DNA of 64,000 nt from Cohnella mopanensis (GTDB taxonomy: Bacteria > Bacillota > Bacilli > Paenibacillales > Paenibacillaceae), in contig NZ_JAKRWM010000008.1 of NCBI RefSeq assembly GCF_022352055.1, forward strand, positions 186,001 through 250,000, read 5' to 3'. Below the pieces are notes generated by a model, which made no database searches, was not told the DNA's origin, and saw only the letters and a list, made by a program, of their open reading frames with translations. Each line of letters opens with the position of its first letter. Positions within the stretch are counted from its first letter, which is position 1. Of the stretch, positions 35,324-44,454 are shown piece after piece. The translations under genes were made by a program, and so were the position numbers.

Positions 35324-35533
35324 TTAACTGCGCATTATGACGATAAACACGATCAGTACAGCGACGATTACGATAAGATAATAGGACAGCAGCCTGCCAA
35401 GCTTACGCCCGGGATTAACGGAATAGGTATTGTTAGCTTCCTTGTTGCCCAGTGAAGAACCAACCTTAATCGTCAATATGACGGCAACGGCCATAATAAT
35501 TAGCGTCGAGATTAACAAGATGTTAGTGGTCAT
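35324..35533 (-). CDS. Small two-helix membrane protein of unknown function
   Basis: 69 residues, with hydrophobic helices at about 3-24 and 47-67 around a short polar loop (SLGNKEANNTYSVNPGRKLGR). I do not recognise a family. It lies 27 bp downstream of the MFS gene on the same strand, suggesting co-transcription, and two bases from the convergent MocR stop. Confidence 0.55.
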   Translation of the reverse strand: MTTNILLISTLIIMAVAVILTIKVGSSLGNKEANNTYSVNPGRKLGRLLSYYLIVIVAVLIVFIVIMRS

Positions 35534-35560
35534 AAATTCGCACCGCCCTTTGTGCTCATT

Positions 35561-36811
35561 TTAACCTTTTTGGTCGTATCTGACACCATCCATTTCAACC
35601 ATTTGCGAACCATCCACTCCGACTAGGACGTGGCTTTTTTTGTGAAGCAGCATACTGGTCAACAATGCGCCAACGAAAAACAAGATCGCCGCTACGCTAA
35701 ATACGAACATGAGCGACGATACCTCCTTCCATGCACCGCCCAGCGACATCCCGATGACCATCATACCCATGAACATCGGCGTAAGCACTCCCCCTACTCG
35801 TCCAATGAGTTCCGCGCTCGTGTTTTTCAGAATCATCGTGTTCATCCCAATATGGATCATCGGATAACAGAATCCGTTAATGATCTGAAACAGCAGAGTC
35901 AGCATGATACTTGTCGACCACCCGATTACAAACGTGCCTAGCGTGCTCGCCAGCAAACCGACCATCAGTAGAAATTGCGGTTGTACCTTTTTCGCGAAAC
36001 TCATCATAACGGCTCCTCCAACTAGCATCGCCGCTCCATTCGCGGTAAGCAACCACTGAAGGTACGTTTTATCCTGACCCAAATTCTCCATCGTAATAAA
36101 AATCATGAGAGGCTGAATCAACCCGACCGCTAAACCGGACACTAAGAACGTACCTCCAAGCGTTCTCAGCTCTCGGTTCTTAAATACATACCGGAATCCA
36201 TCCTTCAAATCCTGCTTAAAACTTTGACGTTGTTTCGCATTCTTCTCCTCCAAGTCTTTCGGAAGAGACGTAAGAACTAACCCTGAGGCAATGAACATCG
36301 CTCCCATGACGCCTAGAGAAACTTCAATCCCGAAATGAGTGTAGACGAACGCGCCGATTATCGGACCGATGACCATGAAAAAAGCCATCATCGATTGAAA
36401 CATAGCCATGACGCCTTGCAATTGTTCTTCCGGCACATGCTGCTTAAACAGCTTCATCACGGAGGGTTGCGAGAATTGAGACATAATCGCCGATACAAGC
36501 GTCGCAAAGAATAAAGCTTTCCATGAACCATAGGCAACCACCAACATGACGACGAAAATGGAGGCGGCCGACAAGAAATCGCTCGCAACCATCGTACGCT
36601 TTGGCTTCCATCGGTCAGCGAAAGTACCTCCGATGATTGCGAACAAGAAAATAGGCGCGAATCCCGCTACGGAAATCAACGATACATATAGCGGATCATC
36701 GTTTGTAATATCGGTTACGTATAGCAGAATTGCGAAATTCCTAACCCAGATTCCCAGTTGCAGCAAAAAACTCGACATTACGATCGTTCGAACATAACGA
36801 TTGGCGAACAT
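35561..36811 (-). CDS. MFS transporter (MFS_3/DHA3-like)
   Basis: 416 residues from the ATG at 36811, preceded by GGGAGGAAG; in-frame sequence upstream is AT-rich and not coding. It has 12 membrane helices with GGTFADRWKPKRTMVASD (motif A) between helices 2 and 3, and GPIIGAFVYTHFG. It resembles macrolide-efflux/enterobactin-exporter-like DHA3 proteins. The substrate is unknown. The 290-bp AT-rich region to the divergent EamA gene contains two inverted repeats that may control it. Confidence 0.88.
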   Translation of the reverse strand: MFANRYVRTIVMSSFLLQLGIWVRNFAILLYVTDITNDDPLYVSLISVAGFAPIFLFAIIGGTFADRWKPKRTMVASDFLSAASIFVVMLVVAYGSWKALFFATLVSAIMSQFSQPSVMKLFKQHVPEEQLQGVMAMFQSMMAFFMVIGPIIGAFVYTHFGIEVSLGVMGAMFIASGLVLTSLPKDLEEKNAKQRQSFKQDLKDGFRYVFKNRELRTLGGTFLVSGLAVGLIQPLMIFITMENLGQDKTYLQWLLTANGAAMLVGGAVMMSFAKKVQPQFLLMVGLLASTLGTFVIGWSTSIMLTLLFQIINGFCYPMIHIGMNTMILKNTSAELIGRVGGVLTPMFMGMMVIGMSLGGAWKEVSSLMFVFSVAAILFFVGALLTSMLLHKKSHVLVGVDGSQMVEMDGVRYDQKG

Positions 36812-36858
36812 GTTTACAGCTTCCTCCCTTAACTTAAAAACAAACAAATTGTATTTAC

Positions 36859-36876
36859 GTTTATTAATATATAAAC
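36859..36876. promoter_or_regulatory. AT-rich inverted repeat upstream of the MFS gene
   Basis: GTTTAT-TAATAT-ATAAAC (36859-36876) lies 48 bp upstream of the MFS start, in its probable promoter. It is a candidate operator; the AT-rich surroundings make chance symmetry possible. Confidence 0.35.
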
Positions 36877-36913
36877 AATTAATGTATTTGTCTATAAAAT
36901 ATTTATTAAAGAA

Positions 36914-36959
36914 CAACATTAATACCCTACCAGGAAATTCCCGCAGGGTATTAATGTTG
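36914..36959. repeat. Perfect 15-bp inverted repeat between divergent transporters
   Basis: CAACATTAATACCCT (36914-36928) and AGGGTATTAATGTTG (36945-36959) pair perfectly around 16 bases. It lies between divergent starts, where no terminator is expected. It might be a leader hairpin, a terminator for an unseen transcript, or a regulator site. Confidence 0.75.
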
Positions 36960-37103
36960 ATTATCTATAAGAGGACGAATGGTTTAACACGTCGGATAAT
37001 GGTCTCTAGATGTCAAATTTTCACACCCCTACGCAGGTTGATCTTTACGATATTCGGCATTACAATAGCTTAATTGCGCATTAGAACAGGAAGTGACTTA
37101 CAC

Positions 37104-38015
37104 GTGAAACCATCATCGCCGCCTATCCCGACGCTCATTCCCCTCATCGTAGGCATGATCGCCATTTCCTTCGCTCCAATTTTCGTTCGGTACTCAGATG
37201 CGCCAGCTGCCGTTCAAGGCATGTATCGCATGCTGTTCACCGTTATCATCATGCTCCCATTCGGAACCCGCCAGCTAAGAACGATGCGCTCTATCTCTCG
37301 TAAAGATTGGATACTGCTAACTCTTGCCGGATTCTTCTTGGCTCTACATTTCTTGTTGTGGATGGAATCCCTTAACTATACGTCAATCGCGAGCTCTACG
37401 ATTATTCTCGCTTTGGAACCTGTGTTCGTCATGATCGGTGCCTATTTCGTCTTCAAAGACCGGATCGGGAAGATCGCCTTGATTGGACTGACGATTGCGT
37501 TAATCGGTGCATTCTTCGTCGGATCGGGCGACATTAGCTTATCCGGTACGGCTTTCAAGGGCGATATGCTATCGTTGCTCGGTACAGTCGCCGTAGCCGT
37601 GAACATGTTGATCGCCAAACAGATTCTAACCCGCGTATCTTCCTATTCGTACAGCTTAATCGTCTTCGCGATCGCATTTCTCTGTTTTGCCGTATACAAC
37701 CTAGTTGTAGGTTACGAATTCGGTGGGTACCCTGCCCGGGAGTGGTCTATCTTCTTGACTTTGGCGATTGTGCCGACCGTATTCGGACACATGATCTTTA
37801 ATTGGCTGCTACAGTACGTCAAACCGACTACGATATCCATCTCGGTGTTCGCGGAGCCCGTTGGCGCTAGCTTACTCGGTATGCTTCTGTTCCGGGAAAT
37901 GGTGACGACGTTCCAACTGGCGGGCGGCGCGTTCATCATCGTGGGTCTGCTCCTCTATATGAGAACGGAATACGCCGCCAAGCCGGTTGTTGATTCGCAA
38001 GCCGAAGCCGCCTAG
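37104..38015 (+). CDS. EamA/DMT-family transporter
   Basis: 303 residues from GTG 37104, chosen because AGGAAG (37088-37093) lies ten bases upstream; a TTG at 37074 is less likely. Ten membrane helices form two EamA repeats (FAPIFVRYSDAPAAVQGMYRMLFTVIIM; SYSYSLIVFAIAFLCF), with the family's LEPVF and AEPVGASLLGMLLFRE motifs. DMT carriers export amino acids, nucleosides or similar metabolites. The gene ends eight bases before the convergent ArsB/NhaD gene. Confidence 0.88.
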   Translation: MKPSSPPIPTLIPLIVGMIAISFAPIFVRYSDAPAAVQGMYRMLFTVIIMLPFGTRQLRTMRSISRKDWILLTLAGFFLALHFLLWMESLNYTSIASSTIILALEPVFVMIGAYFVFKDRIGKIALIGLTIALIGAFFVGSGDISLSGTAFKGDMLSLLGTVAVAVNMLIAKQILTRVSSYSYSLIVFAIAFLCFAVYNLVVGYEFGGYPAREWSIFLTLAIVPTVFGHMIFNWLLQYVKPTTISISVFAEPVGASLLGMLLFREMVTTFQLAGGAFIIVGLLLYMRTEYAAKPVVDSQAEAA

Positions 38016-38023
38016 ACTATCGG

Positions 38024-39304
38024 TTACAATAAATACCTTAGGTACATGTAGATGCTCGCTATGATAACCGATAGGATCATGATCGGAAACCCGACCCTTA
38101 AATATTTTATGAATGAAATCGGATACCCTTCCTTAGCAGCCATTCCGGCGACGATCAGATTGGCGCTAGCTCCAATCAGCGCGCCGTTCCCGCCTAAGCA
38201 AGCTCCGAGCGCCAAGCTCCACCATAGCGGTTCTAAGTTATCAATACCCATCAAACCCATTTCCTGAATCATTGGAATCATAGTCGCGACGAATGGAATG
38301 TTGTCGAGAAAAGCCGAAGCAATCGCGCTAAGCCATAAGATCAACATCGAGGTGGCCGTCAAATCTCCTCCCGTCCATTCGATCGCTTTCCCCGCCAATT
38401 GCGAGATGACTCCGGTCTCTACTAATCCGGAAACAAGCACGAACAAACCGACGAAGAAAAATATCGTCATCCACTCGACTTTAGCGAAAGCTTCCTCCAT
38501 TTTATGCTCTCCCGTTAGAAGCAGCAGTAAGAATGCGCCTGTTAAAGCAACCGTTGCGGACTCCAGATGAAGAAGCTGATGGGTGAAAAATCCGAGTATC
38601 GTCAAGGCTAGAACGACCAAGCACTTGTTCAACAGCTTAGTATCCGTGATCATCTTTTTCTCGTCCAGCTCCATAATTCCTCGCTTGAGTTCATCCGTCG
38701 TTCGGATGCTTTTGCGATACAACCAGATGAATATAGGGATCGTGACAATCATGACGATGGCTACGACGGGCGCTAAGTTCACGATAAAATCGATGAAGCT
38801 AAGCTCCTTAACCGCGCTGCCGATCATAATGTTCGGCGGATCTCCGATCAACGTCGCGGTTCCCCCGATATTGGATGCCATAATCTGCGTGATCAGGTAC
38901 GGGATCGGATTCACCTTCAACTGTCTCGTGATACTGAACGTAACAGGAACCATCAGGAGTACGGTCGTCACGTTGTCCAGAAATGCCGAGCCAACTGCAG
39001 TAATTAAAGTTAGCGAGACGAGAATACGAACAGGCTCGCCCTTCGCTTTCTTAGCCGCGTACACCGCGATGGCTTTAAATAAACCCGTTTCTGCCGTTAC
39101 GCTAACGATGATCATCATACCGATTAATAAACCTAGCGTATTGAAATCGATATGATGCAACGCCGTTTCTTGGTCTACGATCCCCAGGGCGACCATTAGA
39201 ATGCCGCCGATCATCGCCACGATCGTGCGATGGATTTTCTCCGAGACGATAAGGGCGTAAATGACTAAAAAGATACCGATTGCCCATAGTGCTTGCTGTC
39301 CCAT
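38024..39304 (-). CDS. ArsB/NhaD-family ion transporter
   Basis: 426 residues with about 11-12 membrane helices in two related halves. Characteristic are AFLDNVTTVLLMVPVTFSI and its counterpart AFLDNIPFVATMIPMI, and GGTATLIGDPPNIMIGSA matched by GGNGALIGASANLIVAGMA. This is the ion-transporter superfamily that includes ArsB arsenite pumps and NhaD Na+/H+ antiporters. No arsR or arsC is near, so sodium/proton exchange or anion transport is at least as likely. TAGGAGG precedes the ATG. Confidence 0.88.
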   Translation of the reverse strand: MGQQALWAIGIFLVIYALIVSEKIHRTIVAMIGGILMVALGIVDQETALHHIDFNTLGLLIGMMIIVSVTAETGLFKAIAVYAAKKAKGEPVRILVSLTLITAVGSAFLDNVTTVLLMVPVTFSITRQLKVNPIPYLITQIMASNIGGTATLIGDPPNIMIGSAVKELSFIDFIVNLAPVVAIVMIVTIPIFIWLYRKSIRTTDELKRGIMELDEKKMITDTKLLNKCLVVLALTILGFFTHQLLHLESATVALTGAFLLLLLTGEHKMEEAFAKVEWMTIFFFVGLFVLVSGLVETGVISQLAGKAIEWTGGDLTATSMLILWLSAIASAFLDNIPFVATMIPMIQEMGLMGIDNLEPLWWSLALGACLGGNGALIGASANLIVAGMAAKEGYPISFIKYLRVGFPIMILSVIIASIYMYLRYLL

Positions 39305-39412
39305 AATTTCCTCCTAGAATATGAATGACCTCATGATGTCCAAATTTAGGCAGAGCCATCCGCGCTCACCAGCAGAATCGATACATATTGTAACTATAAA
39401 AAAAGCAAAAAA

Positions 39413-39433
39413 GAGCCTGCTGGTGGCAGGCTC
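39413..39433 (-). terminator. Terminator of the lactonase-to-dehydrogenase operon
   Basis: GAGCCTGC (39413-39420) / GCAGGCTC (39426-39433) with a five-base loop, followed on the reverse strand by T-rich runs. It lies about 60 bp past the last gene's stop at 39496. Confidence 0.88.
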
Positions 39434-39495
39434 CTCCGGTCGTTCGTATTTAGTTCATCACTTCGACTATCATAGCTGATTTCACGTTCGGTTGT

Positions 39496-40509
39496 CTATA
39501 GCTCAACCATCGCTTTGATGACTTTCGATTCCGGCTTCAGCCAAGTATCGAATTGTCCGATCATATCTTCGAACGATGAACGGTGCGTGATATAGCTGTC
39601 CACGTCGATGCCTCCGCTCTTCATGGCGGCGTAGACGTTAGCGAAATCCTCTTTGGTAGCGTTGCGGCTTCCCATAAGCGTTAGCTCGCGTTTATGGAAT
39701 TCCGGATCATGAAACGCGATATCCGCTTTCACTAATCCGACGTACACGAGCCGGCCGCCATGAGCGACCCAGCCGAAAGCATCCGTCATCGAGCGAGCAT
39801 TCCCGGTCGCGTCGAATACGACCGTCGGGAAATCCCCTCCCGTAAGCTCCGCCAGCTTCTCTTGCGGATTATGCAAGGCATTGACGGTATCGTCGACGTT
39901 GGCCCACGAACGGGAGAAGGCAAGCCTCTCATCGTTAATATCCATCGCGATAACTCGGGCTCCCGCGTATTTAGCGAAAGCCATTACGCCTAATCCAATA
40001 GGGCCTCCACCGATGACTAGAGCCGTCTCGCCTTTAAGCAGGCCGGATCTTCTGACCGCATGGGCTCCGATGCTAAGCGGCTCCAAAACGGCCGTTTGGT
40101 CTAGCGTCAAGCCGTTCGTTTGAATCAAATGAGTAACCGGAACGGAAATTCTCTCCCGCATTCCCCCATCGATATGAACGCCAAGCACCTTCATCGAAGT
40201 ACAGCAGTTGGTTTTGCCATTCCGGCATGCTACGCACTGTCCGCAGTGCATATAAGGGATCACGCTAACTTGATCTCCTACCGCAAGCCCCGCTTCGTTG
40301 TCGCCGATCCGTTCAATAATGCCTGCCAATTCGTGCCCCAGCACGCGCGGATAGGTGAAGAACGGCTGATTGCCCTTGAAGGCATGCAGATCCGTTCCGC
40401 AGATGCCTACGCGACGAATACGTACAATCGCTTCTCCCTCTACGATAGTAGGTTCGGGAAGCTCTACCAAGTTAAACCGATCGATCTCTTCGCACACGAT
40501 TCCTCGCAT
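39496..40509 (-). CDS. Zinc alcohol dehydrogenase, candidate L-galactonate 5-dehydrogenase
   Basis: 337 residues from the ATG at 40509 (AAGGGGTGG upstream). Medium-chain dehydrogenase with catalytic zinc site GICGTDLH and GHELAG, structural zinc cysteines CGQCVACRNGKTNCC, and NAD-binding GGGPIGLGVMAFAKYAGARVIAMD. It is the last gene of a five-gene operon. E. coli LgoD/YjjN, of this family, oxidises L-galactonate to D-tagaturonate, the substrate of the UxaB encoded upstream. That makes the proposed role specific, but it is an inference; threonine- or sorbitol-type activity is possible. Confidence 0.85.
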   Translation of the reverse strand: MRGIVCEEIDRFNLVELPEPTIVEGEAIVRIRRVGICGTDLHAFKGNQPFFTYPRVLGHELAGIIERIGDNEAGLAVGDQVSVIPYMHCGQCVACRNGKTNCCTSMKVLGVHIDGGMRERISVPVTHLIQTNGLTLDQTAVLEPLSIGAHAVRRSGLLKGETALVIGGGPIGLGVMAFAKYAGARVIAMDINDERLAFSRSWANVDDTVNALHNPQEKLAELTGGDFPTVVFDATGNARSMTDAFGWVAHGGRLVYVGLVKADIAFHDPEFHKRELTLMGSRNATKEDFANVYAAMKSGGIDVDSYITHRSSFEDMIGQFDTWLKPESKVIKAMVEL

Positions 40510-40529
40510 CGATAACCACCCCTTCGAAT

Positions 40530-41468
40530 TTAGATTCCTTTGTTGTATTCCGTCCTGCCGCTTGCCCAAGTTTGATTATGGACAGGCTCAAGAATAGCCA
40601 AAACGTCCTTAAGCAGCTCTTCGTCGATCGGCTCGTCCGTCCATGTCGCGTTCTTGCGAATATTATCAGGATTCGCCGTACTCACTAGCGTCGTTGGAAT
40701 CCGAGCGTTGGCAGTTGAATACTGTACCGCCAGCTTGGCGATATCGAAGCCGCGGCTAGCGCATAATTGTGCAGCCTGTAAACAAGTCGCTTTCAATTCC
40801 GGGCTAGCCAAATGCCAGTCCGGCGTTCCTCTCGTGCTAAGCAGCCCCATCGACAAGGGAGAAGCATTCACGAGTCCGATCCCTTTCTGCTCCAGTAAAG
40901 GCAGCAAACCGAGCAAGGCGGTATCGTTCAAGGAATAATGGCAATAGGATATTATCGCGTCCACTTCGATCCGAGGAAGAAGCGACTCGAACAAGGAGAT
41001 CGGTAGTCCGCAAATGCCGTAGTGACGAATTTTCCCTTCCGCCTTCAACCGTTGCAGCGCCGGAATCGCTTCTTCCACAATGATGTCGGAGGAAACAAAC
41101 TCGATGTCGTGTAAGTAAAGGATATCGACGTAGTCGGTATTCAGGCGAGCAAAGCTTTCTTCCAAGCTGGAAGTAATCCGCTTTGCACTGAAATCGAATT
41201 GGTTTACCCCGTAACGTCCCGCTTTCGTCGATAATAGAAATCGATCGCGAGCAAGCTCCTTAATCGCTTTGCCTAATACCGTCTCGGCCTTCGTTAGCCC
41301 ATAATAGGGAGACACATCGATGTAATTGATCCCCGAATCCAACGCCTCATGCACGGTACGGATCGCTTCCGATTCATTCGTCTCGCGAAATACCGATCCT
41401 AGCGAGGAAGCTCCAAAGCTAAGTACGGACACATCCAGTCCTGTCTGGCCAAGCGAACGATATTTCAT
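40530..41468 (-). CDS. Aldo/keto reductase, candidate L-galactose (L-fucose) dehydrogenase
   Basis: 312 residues from the ATG at 41468, which shares one base with the uxaA stop. It has the reductase barrel with MKYRSLGQTGLDVSVLSFGASSLG at the start, catalytic DVSPYYG and LSTKAGRYG, and YLHDIEF. This is the subgroup that includes plant and bacterial L-galactose/L-fucose/D-arabinose 1-dehydrogenases. These oxidise the C1 of the sugar to the lactone, which suits the lactonase at the head of the operon. Substrate is inferred from subgroup and context. Confidence 0.85.
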   Translation of the reverse strand: MKYRSLGQTGLDVSVLSFGASSLGSVFRETNESEAIRTVHEALDSGINYIDVSPYYGLTKAETVLGKAIKELARDRFLLSTKAGRYGVNQFDFSAKRITSSLEESFARLNTDYVDILYLHDIEFVSSDIIVEEAIPALQRLKAEGKIRHYGICGLPISLFESLLPRIEVDAIISYCHYSLNDTALLGLLPLLEQKGIGLVNASPLSMGLLSTRGTPDWHLASPELKATCLQAAQLCASRGFDIAKLAVQYSTANARIPTTLVSTANPDNIRKNATWTDEPIDEELLKDVLAILEPVHNQTWASGRTEYNKGI

Positions 41469-42961
41469 TACAGGATCACTCCATCTTTGAATATTGCGAT
41501 TTCTCGGAATCCGTTCGCCTCGTTGTTCGTTTGCACGTCGCCCGAAGCGATATCGAGCAACCGATTCCATAGCTCATCCGTTAATTGATCCATTCCTTTG
41601 CCGTTCAGAAGTTGTCCGGCATCGTAGTCGATCCAATTTTTCTTGCGTCCTGCAAGCTCGCTGTTCGTCGAGATTTTGACGGTCGGTACCGGACCGCCGA
41701 ACGGCGTTCCTCTGCCCGTCGTGAATAGAACGATATGCGCGCCTCCGGCAGACAGCGCCGTAACGGAGACGAGGTCGTTACCGGGCGCTTCGAGCAAGTT
41801 AAGCCCTTCCTTATGAACTCTTTCGCCATATGGGATAACGTCGGTGACGATCGAATGTCCGCCCTTCTGCGTGCAGCCTAGCGACTTCTCTTCAAGCGTA
41901 CTGATCCCGCCCGCCTTGTTACCCGGGGATGGATTCTCGTATATTTCTTGATCGTGCCGAATGAAATATTGTTTGAAATCGTTCACGAGCGAGACGATCC
42001 GCCCGAACACTTCTTCGTCTTTCGCCCGGTTCATTAGTATCGTCTCCGCTCCGAACATCTCGGGCACTTCGGTCAAGATCGCCGTTCCGCCCGTAGCGAT
42101 CAGCCTGTCCGATACCGTCCCGACAAGCGGGTTGGCCGTAATGCCCGACAGCCCGTCGGAGCCTCCGCACTTCAAGCCTAGCTTCAGCTTAGATGCGGGT
42201 ACGGTCTCGCGCTCGAACCGTTCGGCGTAATCGACAAGCTCCTCGATGAGAGCGAGACCTTCCTCGAGTTCATCCTCCACGTCTTGGGATCTCATGAACT
42301 TGATCCGATTCGGATCAAAATCGCCGATAGCTTGCTTGAAAGAATCAATCTGGTTGTTCTCGCAGCCAAGGCCAACGACCAAGACGCCCGCCGCATTCGG
42401 ATGGTTGGCAAGCGAAGCAAGCAGCTTCTGCGTATGTTTCAGATCGTCTCCGAGCTGTGAACACCCGAACGGATGGGAGAAATGATATATGCCGTCCACT
42501 CTGCCCCGATGCTGCGAATTAGCCCGGTTCGCGATCACTTCGCACGTTTTGTTAATACAGCCTACCGTGTTGATGATCCATATTTCATTCCGAATCCCGA
42601 CTTGTCCGTTAGGACGCACATAACCTTGAAACGTCTGTCTAAGCGGATGCTGTGCCTTCGCGACAGGCGGGGTCGGCTCGTAGTTATATTCTAAGAAACC
42701 TTTAAGTCCGGTTCTAAGATTGTGCGTGTGAATCCATACGCCGGGCAATAAATTTTCCTTCGCTTTACCGATGGAATAACCGAACTTGAGCACGTCCTGC
42801 CCTTCTGCGACCGGTTTGGTCAAGATCTTATGCCCTTTAGGGACATCGCCCGACAAGGTAATAGTCAATCCGTCCTCAAGAGTAATCGCCTCTCCCGTAG
42901 AAAACTCTCTAAGGGCGATCACCACTTGATCGTTAGCCGATAATCTTATCCAATCGCTCAT
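41468..42961 (-). CDS. uxaA: Altronate dehydratase (UxaA family)
   Basis: 497 residues from the ATG at 42961; AAGGAGG is seven bases upstream and the start overlaps the uxaB stop by ATGA. It is a full-length fusion: an N-terminal SAF domain (about 1-95, DQVVIALREFSTGEAI) and a C-terminal dehydratase domain (GYVRPNGQVGIRNEIWIINTVGC, KLGLKCGGSDGLSGITANPLVG, TGRGTPFGGPVPTVKISTNSELA). It dehydrates D-altronate to 2-keto-3-deoxy-D-gluconate with Fe(II). It follows tagaturonate reductase as in uronate catabolism. Confidence 0.9.
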   Translation of the reverse strand: MSDWIRLSANDQVVIALREFSTGEAITLEDGLTITLSGDVPKGHKILTKPVAEGQDVLKFGYSIGKAKENLLPGVWIHTHNLRTGLKGFLEYNYEPTPPVAKAQHPLRQTFQGYVRPNGQVGIRNEIWIINTVGCINKTCEVIANRANSQHRGRVDGIYHFSHPFGCSQLGDDLKHTQKLLASLANHPNAAGVLVVGLGCENNQIDSFKQAIGDFDPNRIKFMRSQDVEDELEEGLALIEELVDYAERFERETVPASKLKLGLKCGGSDGLSGITANPLVGTVSDRLIATGGTAILTEVPEMFGAETILMNRAKDEEVFGRIVSLVNDFKQYFIRHDQEIYENPSPGNKAGGISTLEEKSLGCTQKGGHSIVTDVIPYGERVHKEGLNLLEAPGNDLVSVTALSAGGAHIVLFTTGRGTPFGGPVPTVKISTNSELAGRKKNWIDYDAGQLLNGKGMDQLTDELWNRLLDIASGDVQTNNEANGFREIAIFKDGVIL

Positions 42962-44454
42962 TGCCGCTCCTCCTTCGCTTGCCAATCTATCATTAGTTCC
43001 GTTACTTTACCCGCGACTCCGCTCCATCTCGTTAGATCTTCGCCCCAGAGGGATTTCTCCGACAAGATCCGAGTCACCGTATCGATCAGTGGCTCGCTGG
43101 CGAGCTCCGCGTCCACCCATATTTCGGCAATCGTCTCCAGTGCTTTCGCGTCGTCGCGAACGAGATAAGTTTGTCCGTTCAACATACGGCCCTCGTACTG
43201 TTCGCCGTTGCGTATTACTTTATAATAGCGCACTAACCCCGCAAGACCCTGGAGCATTCCCGCTGGCACTTGCTCTCCATGCTCCGCGTAATACGCAAGC
43301 GATGGAAGGAGACGCGTCTTGAACTTGCTAATGCTATTCATCGCGATGTCCGAGAGCCTATGGCGAATATAGGGGTTCAAATATCGTTCGAACACGGCTT
43401 CCGCGTAATCTTTCATTTCCCGCTCCGGATACGGCAACGATGGGATGATCTCCTCTTCGACCGTCGTCCGGACGAAAGCACCAAGCGACTCATGCTCCAT
43501 TAGCTCTCGTACGTGTTCAATCCCATGGAGGATGCCGATCGGGGTCATTAACGTGTGCGCCCCGTTCAGTATACGCACCTTTCGTTGCTGGTAGGGCTTC
43601 AGGTCATCGACCCAATGTACGTTAAGACCCGCACGATTGAAGGGAAGCTCCGAATCCAGCTCGGACTCGCCTTCTATCGCCCATAGATGATAGGGCTCGG
43701 CCGTGCACAGCAGGTCGTCTTGATATCCCCATTCCGAGAACCATTGTTCCGCTTGCTCTCTGTCCGGATATCCGGTTACGATTCGATCGACGAGCGAATT
43801 AAGGAACCGATTATGGTTGCGCACCCACTCCAAGAAAGATGCCGGCAGCTCCCAATCCGTTGCATATTTTATGACTGCTTCCTTAAGCGCGTCCCCGTTC
43901 CTCTCCAATAACTCGCAAGGAAGCAGAATAAGCCCGCGGTCTGCCGCCCCTTCGAACTTTAAGTACCTTCGATAGAGCAGATAAGCGACTTTACCAGGGA
44001 ACGATACGATAGGCGTGCCTTCCGTTAACGCTTCAGGCCGATACACGAGCCCTGCTTCGGTCGTATTGGATACGATAAACCGCAATTCCGGACTTTCCGC
44101 TATTTCAACTAATCTAGCCCATTCGCTGTACGGATCGAAAGCATCGGCAAATACCGAAATGACTTCTTTGCGTTCGACGCTTGCTCCGTTCTCCAGTCCG
44201 CGAATGACAAGCGTATATAAGCCGTCTTGCCCGGCTAACGTGTCGATCTTAGGTTTCCCGGATGGCCGCGGCTGCGTCACCGCTACGCTTCCTTGGAATA
44301 AGCCTTGCTTGCGGGATTCGTAAACCATCCAATCGAAGAAACCGCGCAGGAAATTACCTTCGCCGATCTGCAGTACAGTTATCGGGCTTGCGCATGTCTC
44401 ATCCAGCAGTCGTGCTTCTATAGGTTGAAGCGCCGATCGATCTAAAGTTTTCAT
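42958..44454 (-). CDS. uxaB: Tagaturonate reductase (UxaB)
   Basis: 498 residues of the mannitol-dehydrogenase/polyol-specific long-chain dehydrogenase family. It has VLQIGEGNFLRGFFDWMVYESRKQG (nucleotide site), FIVSNTTEAGLVY, NRFLNSLVDRIVTGYP and the catalytic region RKVRILNGAHTLMTPIG. Length and motifs match UxaB, which reduces D-tagaturonate to D-altronate with NADH. It overlaps both neighbours by ATGA. No uronate isomerase (UxaC) is present, so its substrate probably does not come from galacturonate here. Confidence 0.9.
   Translation of the reverse strand: MKTLDRSALQPIEARLLDETCASPITVLQIGEGNFLRGFFDWMVYESRKQGLFQGSVAVTQPRPSGKPKIDTLAGQDGLYTLVIRGLENGASVERKEVISVFADAFDPYSEWARLVEIAESPELRFIVSNTTEAGLVYRPEALTEGTPIVSFPGKVAYLLYRRYLKFEGAADRGLILLPCELLERNGDALKEAVIKYATDWELPASFLEWVRNHNRFLNSLVDRIVTGYPDREQAEQWFSEWGYQDDLLCTAEPYHLWAIEGESELDSELPFNRAGLNVHWVDDLKPYQQRKVRILNGAHTLMTPIGILHGIEHVRELMEHESLGAFVRTTVEEEIIPSLPYPEREMKDYAEAVFERYLNPYIRHRLSDIAMNSISKFKTRLLPSLAYYAEHGEQVPAGMLQGLAGLVRYYKVIRNGEQYEGRMLNGQTYLVRDDAKALETIAEIWVDAELASEPLIDTVTRILSEKSLWGEDLTRWSGVAGKVTELMIDWQAKEERQ

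Noticed and set aside
38583-39155. 190-codon open frame opposite the ArsB/NhaD gene
   Set aside because: Antisense shadow of a membrane protein with clear family motifs.
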